Assembly: GCF_050916235.1 (NCBI RefSeq)
Contig: NZ_CP104854.1
Span: 1,736,001 to 1,800,000, forward strand
DNA: 64,000 nt
Direction: 5' to 3'
Origin: Maridesulfovibrio sp050916235
Lineage (GTDB): Bacteria > Desulfobacterota > Desulfovibrionia > Desulfovibrionales > Desulfovibrionaceae
A program made the translations under genes and the position numbers. Each line of letters begins with the position of its first letter. Positions within the stretch are counted from its first letter, which is position 1. Positions 33,074-42,380 of the stretch are shown here, one piece after another. Below the pieces are notes generated by a model. That model was given only the letters and a program-made list of their open reading frames with translations, searched no databases and was not told the origin of the DNA.

Positions 33074-33101
33074 CGAAAGCCGGGCCTAATCCCGGCTTTC
33101 G
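33074..33101 (+). other. 11-bp perfect hairpin between rubredoxin and ROO
   Basis: CGAAAGCCGGG (33074-33084), loop CCTAAT, CCCGGCTTTCG (33091-33101). There is no T-run, so a terminator is unlikely; an mRNA processing or stability element that sets the rub:roo ratio is more plausible (inference). Confidence 0.5.
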
Positions 33102-33141
33102 CGCACTTGAACTCATAAAAAATAACAGTGAGAATATTAAA

Positions 33142-34344
33142 GTGAGACCTGTTGAAATTAAAAAAGGTGTGCACTGGCTCGGCGTAATCGACTGGAACTG
33201 CCGTAACTTCCACGGCTATGCCCTTTCCGCCAAAGGCACTACCTACAACTCCTTCTACATTGAGGACGAGAAGAAAGTTCTGATCGACACCGTATCCCAC
33301 GGATTCGAGAACCAGCTTCTCTGCGCACTCAGCCACCTGACCAATCCTGAAGAAATCGACTACATCGTAGTCAACCACCTTGAGCCTGACCACGCCGGTT
33401 GTCTCGACAAGATGGTTGAGATCTGCAAACCCGAAAAGATCTTCGTATCCCCCATGGGCGGTAAGGCCATCGAAACCTTCTTCGACTGCAAGGGCTGGCC
33501 CCTGCACATCATCAAACCCGGCGAAGAAGTTTCCATCGGCAAACGCACCCTGCGTTTCTATGAAACCAGAATGCTGCACTGGCCCGACAACATGTTCACC
33601 TATGTTCCTGAAGAGAAAATGCTCTTCACCAGTGATGCTTTCGGTCAGAACATCGCCTCCAGTGAACGCTATGTAGACCAGTTGAGCAAAGAAATGGTTG
33701 CAGACTACATGCAGCAGTACTTTGCCAACATCATCACCCCCTACGCTCCCAAGGTTCTCAAAACCCTTGAAACCTTCGCCGGCCTGAACCTTGATCTGGA
33801 CACCATCTGCCCGGACCACGGTCTCATTTTCCGCGGCGAGGACTGCGCTTTCGCCCTTGAGAAATATGCTGAATATGCAAAGCAGACTCCCAAGAACAAG
33901 GCTGTCCTCTTCTACGACACCATGTGGAAATCCACAGAAAAAATGATCAACGCTGTTGCTTCCGGGCTTGCCTCCGAAGGCGTCTCCGTAAAGGTCATGT
34001 CTGTGAAAGCCAACCACCACAGCGACGTCATGAGCGAAGTTTTCGACGCTGCAGCCGTGGTAATAGGCTCCCCCACCCACAACAACGGCATTCTGCCCGG
34101 CATGGCTGATACTCTGACCTACATCAAGGGTCTTCGCCCGCAGGGCAAGATCGGTGCTGCAGTCGGGTCTTTCGGCTGGTCCGGAGAGTGTGTGAATATC
34201 CTTACCGAATGGCTTGAAACCATGGGTATGGAAATCATCGAGCCCAAAATCAAGGCCAAAAACCGCCCTGACCATGACGCTCTGAAAGAGTGCTTCCAGC
34301 TCGGTGTAAACATCGCTGCAGCAATCAAAGAAAAGATCGGTTAA
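33142..34344 (+). CDS. roo: Rubredoxin:oxygen oxidoreductase (flavodiiron protein)
   Basis: 400 residues, full length for ROO. The N-terminal metallo-beta-lactamase-like domain has the diiron ligands HLEPDH (about residues 80-85) and further His in the usual places; the C-terminal flavodoxin domain binds FMN (YDTMWKSTEKM, GSPTHNNGILP, GSFGWSGE). It reduces oxygen to water, taking electrons from rubredoxin, whose gene is just upstream. The long match I recall to D. gigas ROO (RTLRFYETRMLHWPD) supports the name. GTG start at 33142; the ribosome site is weak. A hairpin ends the unit. Confidence 0.96.
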   Translation: MRPVEIKKGVHWLGVIDWNCRNFHGYALSAKGTTYNSFYIEDEKKVLIDTVSHGFENQLLCALSHLTNPEEIDYIVVNHLEPDHAGCLDKMVEICKPEKIFVSPMGGKAIETFFDCKGWPLHIIKPGEEVSIGKRTLRFYETRMLHWPDNMFTYVPEEKMLFTSDAFGQNIASSERYVDQLSKEMVADYMQQYFANIITPYAPKVLKTLETFAGLNLDLDTICPDHGLIFRGEDCAFALEKYAEYAKQTPKNKAVLFYDTMWKSTEKMINAVASGLASEGVSVKVMSVKANHHSDVMSEVFDAAAVVIGSPTHNNGILPGMADTLTYIKGLRPQGKIGAAVGSFGWSGECVNILTEWLETMGMEIIEPKIKAKNRPDHDALKECFQLGVNIAAAIKEKIG

Positions 34345-34356
34345 TAGTCCACATGG

Positions 34357-34380
34357 CGGGCGGAAAGACCTTTCCGCCCG
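34357..34380 (+). terminator. Hairpin after roo
   Basis: CGGGCGGAAA (34357-34366), loop GACC, TTTCCGCCCG (34371-34380): a perfect 10-bp stem, 12 bases after the stop, followed by mixed T-rich sequence rather than a pure T-run. Confidence 0.65.
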
Positions 34381-34556
34381 TCATGATCTTCCTTTTAGTG
34401 GAAATTAACGATATTAGTTGCTAAAACTGATTCACAACTGAATCCATCCTGTGCTACTGAAGAACCAATGCTTAAAGAAAGAAAGCTGTTAACTTTTTAT
34501 CGATAATAGTTTCTTTTATGACCCACATTGGATCTTCGGCTAGGGAGGTTTAACTT

Positions 34557-35255
34557 ATGGCTGTCGGACGCAAGATAAAAAAAAGAGTCATGGAGGCCCT
34601 TGCCGCCACGGACTGGGAGCGGCAATTCGAGGGGCTCATGGGTGAATATTCCGCGCAGAACCTCATCGCTCCTCTCTTCGCATCTCTTTGTGCGCCGCAG
34701 GTCATTGTCCGCTGGCATGGAATAACCTGCTTCGGGAAAGTAATGTCACGTATGGTTCAGGAAGATACGCCTAAAGCAAGGGTTGTCATGAGAAGAATCA
34801 TGTGGATGCTGAACGAAGAGTCCGGCGGCTGTGCCTGGGGAGTTCCGGAAGCAATGGGAGAAATCACCGCAGTGAATAAACTCATGGCGGAGGAATACGG
34901 AAGAATTCTCCTCAGCTACAGTCATGAGGAGGAAGAAGGCCCGGAAAACTTCCTTGAATTCACAACTCTGCTTCGCGGAGCTGTATGGGGAGTCGCCCGG
35001 CTGGCACAGGACCGTCCGCAGACGGCAGCGCCTGCAACGGACGATATGATCCGCTTTTTGAGCTACCCGGACCCGGTCATAGTCGGGACGGCCTGCTGGG
35101 CTCTGGGCGGATTAAAAGCTGCAAAATCCGTTAAAGCTCTTGAAGCTTTGCTGGATAATGATACTGTTATAGATATTTATAAAAACTGTTCACTGCAATC
35201 AGTGACAGTGGGAAGATTGGCTCAGGAAGCTCTGGACAGTATTTCAGGGGATTAA
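34557..35255 (+). CDS. HEAT-repeat protein in front of cydAB
   Basis: 232 residues of helical repeats (LIAPLFASLCAPQVIVRWHG, FLSYPDPVIVGTACWALGGL, KALEALLDNDTVIDIYKNCS) in the manner of PBS-lyase HEAT-like proteins. No signal peptide or enzyme motif. GGGAGG stands seven bases before the ATG. A similar HEAT protein is, as I recall, encoded next to cydAB in other Desulfovibrio genomes; it could help oxidase assembly, which remains an inference. It is followed by cydA after about 26 bases. The 212-bp gap before it holds the roo hairpin and the presumed cyd promoter, with no known Rex site that I recognise. Confidence 0.8.
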   Translation: MAVGRKIKKRVMEALAATDWERQFEGLMGEYSAQNLIAPLFASLCAPQVIVRWHGITCFGKVMSRMVQEDTPKARVVMRRIMWMLNEESGGCAWGVPEAMGEITAVNKLMAEEYGRILLSYSHEEEEGPENFLEFTTLLRGAVWGVARLAQDRPQTAAPATDDMIRFLSYPDPVIVGTACWALGGLKAAKSVKALEALLDNDTVIDIYKNCSLQSVTVGRLAQEALDSISGD

Positions 35256-35281
35256 CAACAATTTGAACAAGGAGAGGAATG

Positions 35282-36595
35282 ATGGATGTTCTGATGCTGT
35301 CAAGGCTGCAATTCGCCATGGCAACAATGTTCCACTTCATTTTCGTACCGCTCACACTGGGGCTTTCCATACTGGTTGCCATCATGGAAACCATGTACGT
35401 GCGCACCAAAAAAGACATATACCTGCGCATGACCAAATTCTGGGGAAAGTTGTTCGTCATCAACTTTGTTCTCGGTATCGTCACAGGTATCACACTGGAA
35501 TTCCAGTTCGGAACCAACTGGTCACGTTACTCCGAATACGTGGGTGATATCTTCGGGTCGCTGCTGGCTGTAGAAGCCACTGTGGCATTCTTTCTGGAAT
35601 CAACATTTCTTGCAGCCTGGATTTTCGGGTGGAAAAAACTTTCCCCGAAAATGCATGCTGTTTCCATCTGGATTGTAGCTATTGCTTCCAACATTTCGGC
35701 AATCTGGATCATTCTCGCCAACGGCTGGATGCAGAATCCCGTCGGCTATGCCATGCGTAACGGACGTGCTGAACTTGAAAACTTCACAGAAGTAATCAGC
35801 AACTCCTTTGCCTGGGGTCAGTTCTTCCACAATGCCTTCGGCGCCTTCGTGGTTGCCGGTTTCTTCATCATGGGAATCAGCGCCTACCACCTGCTTCGCA
35901 AGAATGAAGTTGAATTCTTCAACAAGTCCTTCAAGATGGGTCTTATTGCTGCGTTCATTTTCTCCATCCTCGTTGCCGCGCAGGGTCACAACCATGCTCA
36001 GGACGTAGCGGTTAAACAGCCCGCAAAGCTGGCTGCCATGGAATCCCTCTGGGATACTGCTGAACACGGCGCGCCCATGTATCTTTTGACAATGCCTGAC
36101 GAGAAGAATGAAACCAACAAAATAGAATTCCTTGGTATTCCCGGCGGTCTGAGCTTCCTGGCTTTCAACAGCTTTGACGCTCCGGTGAAGGGACTCAAGG
36201 AATGGCCCAAGGAAGAACGTCCTCCCGTGACCGTCACCTTCCTGTCCTTCCGCCTTATGGTCGGTCTGGGCACACTCTTCCCGCTGCTGTGTATCTGGGG
36301 CTGGGTCAACCGCAAGAAGCTTGTCGACAATCCGCTCTACCTGCGTATCATGCTCCTTTCCATCCCGCTGCCCTACATCGCCATGTGGGCCGGTTGGGCT
36401 GTAGCTGAAGTTGGTCGCCAGCCGTGGATTGTATACGGCATGATGAAAACAACCGACGCAGTCTCACCCATCGCGACAAGTCAGGTAGCGTTTTCCTTCA
36501 TCGCACTGACCACCCTTTACACCCTGCTCGGTGCTGCGGAACTCTTCCTGCTGGCAAAGTTTGCCCGCAAGGGACCTGAACCCGAAAAGGCCTAG
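35282..36595 (+). CDS. cydA: Cytochrome bd quinol oxidase subunit I
   Basis: 437 residues. SRLQFAMATMFHFIFVPLTLGL carries the His that binds a b-type heme; GRQPWIVYGMMKTTDAVS is the conserved motif near the quinol site. It is of the short Q-loop kind (E. coli CydA is longer). With CydB it oxidises quinol and reduces oxygen to water with high affinity, which protects anaerobes from traces of oxygen. Start ATG 35282, seven bases after GGAG; another ATG at 35279 lies only four bases after it. Followed by cydB and ferritin. Confidence 0.95.
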   Translation: MDVLMLSRLQFAMATMFHFIFVPLTLGLSILVAIMETMYVRTKKDIYLRMTKFWGKLFVINFVLGIVTGITLEFQFGTNWSRYSEYVGDIFGSLLAVEATVAFFLESTFLAAWIFGWKKLSPKMHAVSIWIVAIASNISAIWIILANGWMQNPVGYAMRNGRAELENFTEVISNSFAWGQFFHNAFGAFVVAGFFIMGISAYHLLRKNEVEFFNKSFKMGLIAAFIFSILVAAQGHNHAQDVAVKQPAKLAAMESLWDTAEHGAPMYLLTMPDEKNETNKIEFLGIPGGLSFLAFNSFDAPVKGLKEWPKEERPPVTVTFLSFRLMVGLGTLFPLLCIWGWVNRKKLVDNPLYLRIMLLSIPLPYIAMWAGWAVAEVGRQPWIVYGMMKTTDAVSPIATSQVAFSFIALTTLYTLLGAAELFLLAKFARKGPEPEKA

Positions 36596-36620
36596 TAGCC
36601 TGCAAGATAAGGAGATTACC

Positions 36621-37634
36621 ATGCTTGAATCAATATGGTTCTTACTCTGGGGAGTGCTCTGGGCCGTTTATTTCATGCTCGACGGCTATGATCTGGGCCT
36701 CGGATCCGTGATGCCATTTCTGGCAAAAGACGAGAAAGACAGGAAAACCATCTACAACTCCATGGGCCCGTTCTGGGACGGCAACGAAGTATGGCTCATC
36801 ACCGCCGGCGGTGTGACCTTCGCAGCCTTCCCCAAGGCATATGCAGTCATGTTCAGCGGTCTTTACACGGCACTCATGCTGCTGCTCATCGCCCTGATCA
36901 TCCGCGGCGTAGCCTTTGAATTCCGTGGACTGGTCGAAAGCGACTGGGCCCGCAGATTCTGGGACAAGGCCATGGTTGTGGGCAGCTTCCTGCCCGGACT
37001 GCTGCTCGGCGTGGCCTTTGCCAACATCTTCATGGGTATTCCCATTGACGAGAACGGCGTATTTCAGGGCAACCTCTTCACCCTGCTCAACCCTTACGGG
37101 CTCGGTGGCGGAATACTCTTCGTGCTGCTCTTTGCACAACACGGCTGTCTCTGGCTTGCTGTCCGCACCACCGGTGATCTGAATGAACGTGCCGGCAACC
37201 TTGCCGCGCACCTCTGGCCGGTTCTGGTTGCTGTTTATGTTGCGTTCCTCGCCCTGACCGGTGTATATACCAAGCTTCTGAGCAACTACCTTTCCAATCC
37301 GGTACTGCTGCTCATTCTGCTGGTTCCGGTCTTCGCACTCGTCAAGGTCCGCACCCTTATCTCAGCCCGCAAGTGGTGGAAGGCATGGGCATGTTCTTCA
37401 GTGCTCATCGTATCCACCACCCTGTTCGGAGTGATAGGACTGTTCCCGGCCCTGCTGCCCTCAAGCATCAACCCGGCATACTCCATCACCATCCACAATG
37501 CGGCCTCAAGCCAGCTGACCCTGAAGATCATGCTGACCGTTGCACTGATCATGGTGCCTATCGTCATCGGCTACCAGTTCTGGATGCATAAGATGTTTGC
37601 AACCAAGATCACCGATGAGGATCTCGGCTACTAA
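36621..37634 (+). CDS. cydB: Cytochrome bd quinol oxidase subunit II
   Basis: 337 residues with about eight or nine membrane helices. SIWFLLWGVLWAVYFMLDGYDLGLG and the GPFWDGNEVWLITAGG motif are diagnostic for CydB. It stabilises the di-heme centre held by CydA. ATG 36621 has AAGGAG six bases upstream; an earlier in-frame ATG lies inside cydA and is rejected. Ferritin begins 21 bases downstream, so cydAB and ftn are probably one transcript. Confidence 0.96.
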   Translation: MLESIWFLLWGVLWAVYFMLDGYDLGLGSVMPFLAKDEKDRKTIYNSMGPFWDGNEVWLITAGGVTFAAFPKAYAVMFSGLYTALMLLLIALIIRGVAFEFRGLVESDWARRFWDKAMVVGSFLPGLLLGVAFANIFMGIPIDENGVFQGNLFTLLNPYGLGGGILFVLLFAQHGCLWLAVRTTGDLNERAGNLAAHLWPVLVAVYVAFLALTGVYTKLLSNYLSNPVLLLILLVPVFALVKVRTLISARKWWKAWACSSVLIVSTTLFGVIGLFPALLPSSINPAYSITIHNAASSQLTLKIMLTVALIMVPIVIGYQFWMHKMFATKITDEDLGY

Positions 37635-37655
37635 AACACACGGAGATTATTTAAA

Positions 37656-38165
37656 ATGTCCAACAAAGTTCTTGAAAAAGCACTGAACGAGCAGCTCAAC
37701 GCAGAGCTGTACTCCGCCTACCTGTACCTTTCCATGTCCGCTTATTTCAGTGACATCGGACTGAGCGGTTTTGCAAACTGGATGCGGGTACAGGCACAGG
37801 AAGAACAGTTCCACGCCATGAAGTTCTACGATTACATCAACGAACGCGGCGGCAGGGTAATTCTCACTGCCATTGATGCCCCCCAGACAGAATGGGCATC
37901 ACCGCTGGCCTGCGCTGAAGCCGTGCTTGAGCATGAAAAAAAGGTGACTTCGTTGGTCAACAACCTTGTTGATCTGGCTATTCAGGAAAAAGACCACGCC
38001 ACCAATATCTTCCTGCAGTGGTTTGTAACCGAGCAGGTAGAGGAAGAGGACAACGTGAACGAAGTTCTGAACAAGCTCAGACTGCTCAAGGGAGAAGGAA
38101 ACGGAATGTTCATTCTCGACAAAGAGCTGGGCACCCGCGTCTTCACTCCACCCACTGCTGCGTAG
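37656..38165 (+). CDS. ftnA: Non-heme ferritin
   Basis: 169 residues, the usual ferritin size. The four-helix bundle carries ferroxidase ligands in NAELYSAYLYLS, QAQEEQFHAMKFYDYI, AVLEHEKKVTS and LQWFVTEQVEEED. It oxidises and stores iron in a 24-mer cage and so lowers Fenton chemistry during oxygen exposure. It ends the HEAT-cydAB run and is closed by a strong terminator, which suggests that oxygen respiration and iron storage are switched on together here (inference). Confidence 0.95.
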   Translation: MSNKVLEKALNEQLNAELYSAYLYLSMSAYFSDIGLSGFANWMRVQAQEEQFHAMKFYDYINERGGRVILTAIDAPQTEWASPLACAEAVLEHEKKVTSLVNNLVDLAIQEKDHATNIFLQWFVTEQVEEEDNVNEVLNKLRLLKGEGNGMFILDKELGTRVFTPPTAA

Positions 38166-38187
38166 TTCTTACCGGCATACTGACATC

Positions 38188-38220
38188 AAGCCCCCGGCAT
38201 GCAAAGCCGGGGGCTTTTTT
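38188..38220 (+). terminator. Rho-independent terminator after ferritin
   Basis: AAGCCCCCGGC (38188-38198), 7-base loop, GCCGGGGGCTT (38206-38216), continuing in T. A perfect 11-bp stem with full T-run. It closes the oxygen-defence island. Confidence 0.92.
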
Positions 38221-38425
38221 TATGCATTGCTCGAATCCTCACCAAAACCCTCCCGCATAAAGGCGCTCCTCGTGAACGCTGCACACGCCTTCGCCTTTCA
38301 GCTACAGGATAAAGCGACTTAAATACCACTATACAGTTAACAAATACGATAGAATCAAATATAATTACTGGCAATTCCCCGTAAGAACGCTTTATTGATG
38401 TGCAACGTCTGAGCATGGAGAAACC

Positions 38426-39556
38426 ATGAAAAGTCTTTATATTGCTGTAACTGCTGTAGCCTTATGCCTGATCACAGCTCTGACCTGGCAGAGGCTCATT
38501 ACAAACAGCACTCCGATAAGGATCGGATATATAGGCAGTCTTTCCGGAAAATACTCTGACATGGGGAAAACATGCCGGGACGGCGCCCTTCTTGCCGTGG
38601 AAGAAATAAACAGAGCCGGAGGAATAAATGGACGCAAACTGGCATTGGTCATCAAGGACGACGGTTCGTCTCCAGCCTCATCTCTTGAGCGGGCCAGGGA
38701 ACTGCAAACACTAGGCCTCAAAATCATCATCGGACCTTTCACTTCCTCCAGCGCCGCAAAAACACTTGATTTTATCAATAAAAACAAAATTTTAACCATC
38801 GGCCCGGTTGTTGCGGGAGACCAACTGGCCGAAAAGGATGATTATTTCATAAAACTCTATCCTTCCAGCAAGCTTTTCGGAACGGAACTTGGAAAGCTGG
38901 CCGTGAGCATGGGCCTGCGAAATCCGGCCATAATCACAGACAGCAACAACAGGGTGTATGCAGAGCCCATGGCCAAGGCATTCAAAGATCAGTTGCGCAA
39001 GTCAGGAGCTGCTATCTCCACGGAAATGGAATTCAACTCAGCAGAAAAAGTATCATATGCCGAACTGATTGAAAAAATCCTCCCGCCCAGGCCTGATGCC
39101 ATGCTGATTATTGCAGGTCCGCTGCATACGGCAATGATAGCACAGCAGCTTCGCATCAAGGGAAGCAGCATTCCCTGCATGTCATCTTCCTGGGCTGCAA
39201 ACGAGGATCTTATTTCAGGCGGTGGAAATGCTGTGGAAGGAATGCTTATGTATGTCCCCTTTGACCGGAATTCAACGATACGGGCATTCAACGATTTCCA
39301 AAAAGCGTATGAAAATAGATTCTCATCAATCCCATCCTTCTGTTCGGCATTCAACTACGAGGCTGTAAAACTGCTGGCAGGAGCCATAAAAAATTCCGGG
39401 GCAGTCTCCCCTGAAGAATTGCGCACAGTCATTACGGACAACATGCCCCATAAAGGGTTACAGGAAAATTATTTCATCGACGCAAACGGAGATGCTCAAC
39501 GCCCACTGGTCCTTCAAACCATTAAAGACGGCAAATTTATTAATGTGGAGCCCTGA
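38426..39556 (+). CDS. ABC-type periplasmic binding protein (LivJ-like), sensor partner
   Basis: 376 residues. An N-terminal hydrophobic segment (residues about 5-20, no lipobox) is followed by a branched-chain amino acid type binding fold: IRIGYIGSLSGKYSDMGKTC, AAVEEINRAGGINGRKLAL, IIGPFTSSSAAKTL. No permease or ATPase gene is adjacent; instead the stop shares a base with the start of a sensor histidine kinase. The likely role is to present a ligand to that kinase rather than to transport it (inference). The kind of ligand (amino acid, amide, other small acid) is not fixed by sequence. The start has GGAG seven bases upstream. Confidence 0.87.
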   Translation: MKSLYIAVTAVALCLITALTWQRLITNSTPIRIGYIGSLSGKYSDMGKTCRDGALLAVEEINRAGGINGRKLALVIKDDGSSPASSLERARELQTLGLKIIIGPFTSSSAAKTLDFINKNKILTIGPVVAGDQLAEKDDYFIKLYPSSKLFGTELGKLAVSMGLRNPAIITDSNNRVYAEPMAKAFKDQLRKSGAAISTEMEFNSAEKVSYAELIEKILPPRPDAMLIIAGPLHTAMIAQQLRIKGSSIPCMSSSWAANEDLISGGGNAVEGMLMYVPFDRNSTIRAFNDFQKAYENRFSSIPSFCSAFNYEAVKLLAGAIKNSGAVSPEELRTVITDNMPHKGLQENYFIDANGDAQRPLVLQTIKDGKFINVEP

Positions 39557-42291
39557 TGCGAATAACCCGCAGTCTGTATCTCAACATCGTGATCACACTC
39601 CTGCTGGTCTCTGCCACAACAGCAATCCTCACCATTGTCGGCCGGGAGTATCTCAGCAGACACGTGCTTGAGGATATTTCCAGCAGAAACCTCAGTCTTG
39701 CACGTTCGATAAGTTCGCAGTCATGGAACGCTCTCCGACGCCCGGCCCACAGCATTGAACAGCTGAGTAAATATTTCAATTACGAAAAGGACAGGCATAA
39801 GCAGCTTGAGCGAATAGATGCCCTGTTCAGTTTCTGCAACCTTCTTGAAATGGTGCAGGTTCTCGATAGTTCCGGACATGTGACAGAGGTTGTGCCGCCA
39901 CGGAAAGAACAGCTGCACCTGGATCTCTCCAGACAGCAGTATTTTATCAAAGCAAAAAACAACCCGGGAATACAGTGGACGGATTTCATGAGATCCGGCC
40001 AGACGGATTCCCCTATTGTAACCGTATCAATTGCCTTTTCCGAGGGTGTCATAGCCGGACATATCAATCTGACAATACTGAGTGATATTTCCAGAATCCC
40101 CTTTGACAGATCAAACAAATCCATCGCCATCATCGACAATAAAGGAGTCATCATCGCCAATTCCGACACCCGGATGGCCCTGCAGGGAATCAACCTGCTC
40201 AACATGGAGGCGGTAAGAAAAGGACTGAAGGGGGAGGCCGGAACATACAGTGACACATACAATTCCCGCAAAGGTCTGGCCAGCGTTGTACCCATACCTG
40301 AAACGGGTTGGCTGGCAATGGTTTTTCAGCCGGAAAAAGATGCCCTGACAACCATCCACCAGTTGCAGAGCTATGCCCTTTGGACGCTGGCCATGATCAC
40401 AGTTCTCAGCATGGCACTGATCATATATTTCCGCAAAATGCTCCTGATCCCCATAAAAAAACTCACAGACCGGACAGAAGCAATCTCCATGGGGGAATAT
40501 GATGTCCGTGTGGACTCTGAATATGATGAGTTCATGGTTCTGGCCCACAGCTTCAACAATATGGCCGAAACCATCGGCGAAAGGAAAAGACAGATTTTCC
40601 ATGAATCGCAATTGAACCGGGCTCAGGCCGAAATAGTCAGGACCATTACCGACGGAAGTCCGGTTGAGACCCTCTACAGGATGGTTCACACATGGGCGTT
40701 GGAACTTACCGGCAGCACCAGGGGGCTGGTTAAAATTATAAATCTCGACAAGGCTCTTTCTGAAAATGCGGACAAGGCTGACGAGGCCGACTATGTATGC
40801 TATTTCAACTGCGAGGTGAATCCGGATTTTCCGGCAGTTCCTCCGGGCGAAGATTCGTTACGGGATATGGTTTTCCATAACAGGAAAGGTTTTTTCAGCA
40901 ATGACTTTGCAAGCCAGCAAATAAAGGACACGCTGCCTGAAAACCATTTTCCGATTATGCGGATACTCTCGGTCCCGATAGTCCATCAGGATGAAAGCCT
41001 CGGACAGATTGTAGTCACCAACAGCCCCAGAGAGTACACAGAGGAAGACCTCACTACTGTCCATATGCTAGCCGATCTGCTGGCCGTTGCTGTCAATCGC
41101 ATCCGGGCGGACCGTATACTTGTCAGTAACGAAAGCAACATGCGCAAGCTGCGCAACTACCTGTCAAATATCATCAACTCGATGCCGTCCGTACTGATCG
41201 GAGTGGATCAGGAGGGCAGGATCACCCAGTGGAACAGGAAAGCGGAGCAGGATTCGGGCCTGTTGATTGACGAAGTACTCGGAAAACCCCTTCAGGATGT
41301 TCTGCCGCATCTTTCAGACGAAATGGACCGTATCCGTCTGGCTGTCAGAACCCGGCAGGAGCAGTTTGACAACCAGCGCGCCAGAACTGTTGACGGAGAA
41401 TCCCGGTTTGAAGACCTTACAATATATCCTCTGATGACCAACGGCATTGAAGGAGCTGTTATCCGCATTGATGATGTAACCAGCCGGGTCAGCCTTGAAC
41501 GGATGATGGTCCAGTCCGAAAAAATGATGTCCGTCGGCGGCCTTGCTGCGGGCATGGCCCACGAAATTAACAACCCCCTGGCGGCAATACTCGGGCAGAG
41601 CCACAATATTCAGCGCAGATTGCTGGACAAGCTCCCTCAGAACATATCCGCTGCTGAGGAGTGCGGAATCAGACTTGAAGACCTGCATGCCTACATAAAA
41701 AAAAGAAGCATCCCGCGTATGCTTAGGAGCATAGAAGACGCAGGAAACAGGGCAGCAACAATCGTCAGCAACATGCTCAGCTTCAGTCGCAAGAGCGAAA
41801 AAAGAATGGGAGCCCACAGCATCGCCGAACTCATGGACAAGACCATTGAGCTGGCCTCAAATGACTATGACCTCAAAAAGGAATACGACTTCCGCAAAAT
41901 TGAAATTGAGCGTCACTATGAACAGGACATTCCGGCAGTGCTTTGCGAGGGCAACGAGATCCAGCAGGTGTTCCTTAACCTGCTCAGGAACGGGGCTGAA
42001 GCCATGGCGGAAAAGGATTATACGACCGGCGGACCCAAGTTTATCATCAGGATCTACACTGAGAGCAGACACGTGGTCATTAAAGTGGAGGACAACGGCC
42101 CCGGAGTGGACGCAAAGTCCAGAGGTCGTCTGTTCGAACCGTTCTACACCTCCAAAGAAGTCGGCAAGGGAACCGGGCTCGGACTATCAGTCTCCTACTT
42201 CATCATTACCGACCAGCATTCCGGTTCCATGGGGGTGGAATCTTCCCTGGGCGAGTGGACCAGATTCACCGTAAAGCTGCCTTTGGAATAA
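39556..42291 (+). CDS. Sensor histidine kinase: Cache, HAMP, GAF, PAS, HisKA, HATPase
   Basis: 911 residues. Membrane segment at about 8-28, large periplasmic Cache-type sensor, second membrane segment at about 277-297, HAMP, GAF (about 375-520), PAS (about 535-650), an NtrB-like HisKA with the phosphorylated His669 in GMAHEINNPLAAILGQ and HATPase with NLLRNGAEAMAEK, VEDNGPGVDAK and GKGTGLGLSVSYFI. No receiver is attached or encoded nearby, so the response regulator is elsewhere. Its start overlaps the stop of the binding-protein gene by one base, so both are made together. Not a PhoR-type kinase but one of the HEINNPL group. Confidence 0.92.
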   Translation: MRITRSLYLNIVITLLLVSATTAILTIVGREYLSRHVLEDISSRNLSLARSISSQSWNALRRPAHSIEQLSKYFNYEKDRHKQLERIDALFSFCNLLEMVQVLDSSGHVTEVVPPRKEQLHLDLSRQQYFIKAKNNPGIQWTDFMRSGQTDSPIVTVSIAFSEGVIAGHINLTILSDISRIPFDRSNKSIAIIDNKGVIIANSDTRMALQGINLLNMEAVRKGLKGEAGTYSDTYNSRKGLASVVPIPETGWLAMVFQPEKDALTTIHQLQSYALWTLAMITVLSMALIIYFRKMLLIPIKKLTDRTEAISMGEYDVRVDSEYDEFMVLAHSFNNMAETIGERKRQIFHESQLNRAQAEIVRTITDGSPVETLYRMVHTWALELTGSTRGLVKIINLDKALSENADKADEADYVCYFNCEVNPDFPAVPPGEDSLRDMVFHNRKGFFSNDFASQQIKDTLPENHFPIMRILSVPIVHQDESLGQIVVTNSPREYTEEDLTTVHMLADLLAVAVNRIRADRILVSNESNMRKLRNYLSNIINSMPSVLIGVDQEGRITQWNRKAEQDSGLLIDEVLGKPLQDVLPHLSDEMDRIRLAVRTRQEQFDNQRARTVDGESRFEDLTIYPLMTNGIEGAVIRIDDVTSRVSLERMMVQSEKMMSVGGLAAGMAHEINNPLAAILGQSHNIQRRLLDKLPQNISAAEECGIRLEDLHAYIKKRSIPRMLRSIEDAGNRAATIVSNMLSFSRKSEKRMGAHSIAELMDKTIELASNDYDLKKEYDFRKIEIERHYEQDIPAVLCEGNEIQQVFLNLLRNGAEAMAEKDYTTGGPKFIIRIYTESRHVVIKVEDNGPGVDAKSRGRLFEPFYTSKEVGKGTGLGLSVSYFIITDQHSGSMGVESSLGEWTRFTVKLPLE

Positions 42292-42380
42292 GCAGTACGG
42301 CACTGTAGTACACTGCTGTTACCACTACCCTTTCGTCCTTGGATACTATTTCGGAAATTCAATAAACAAGGAGACAGACA

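Noticed and set aside
33052..34275. 407-residue open frame on the minus strand
   Set aside because: Antisense to roo, which is full length with intact ligands.
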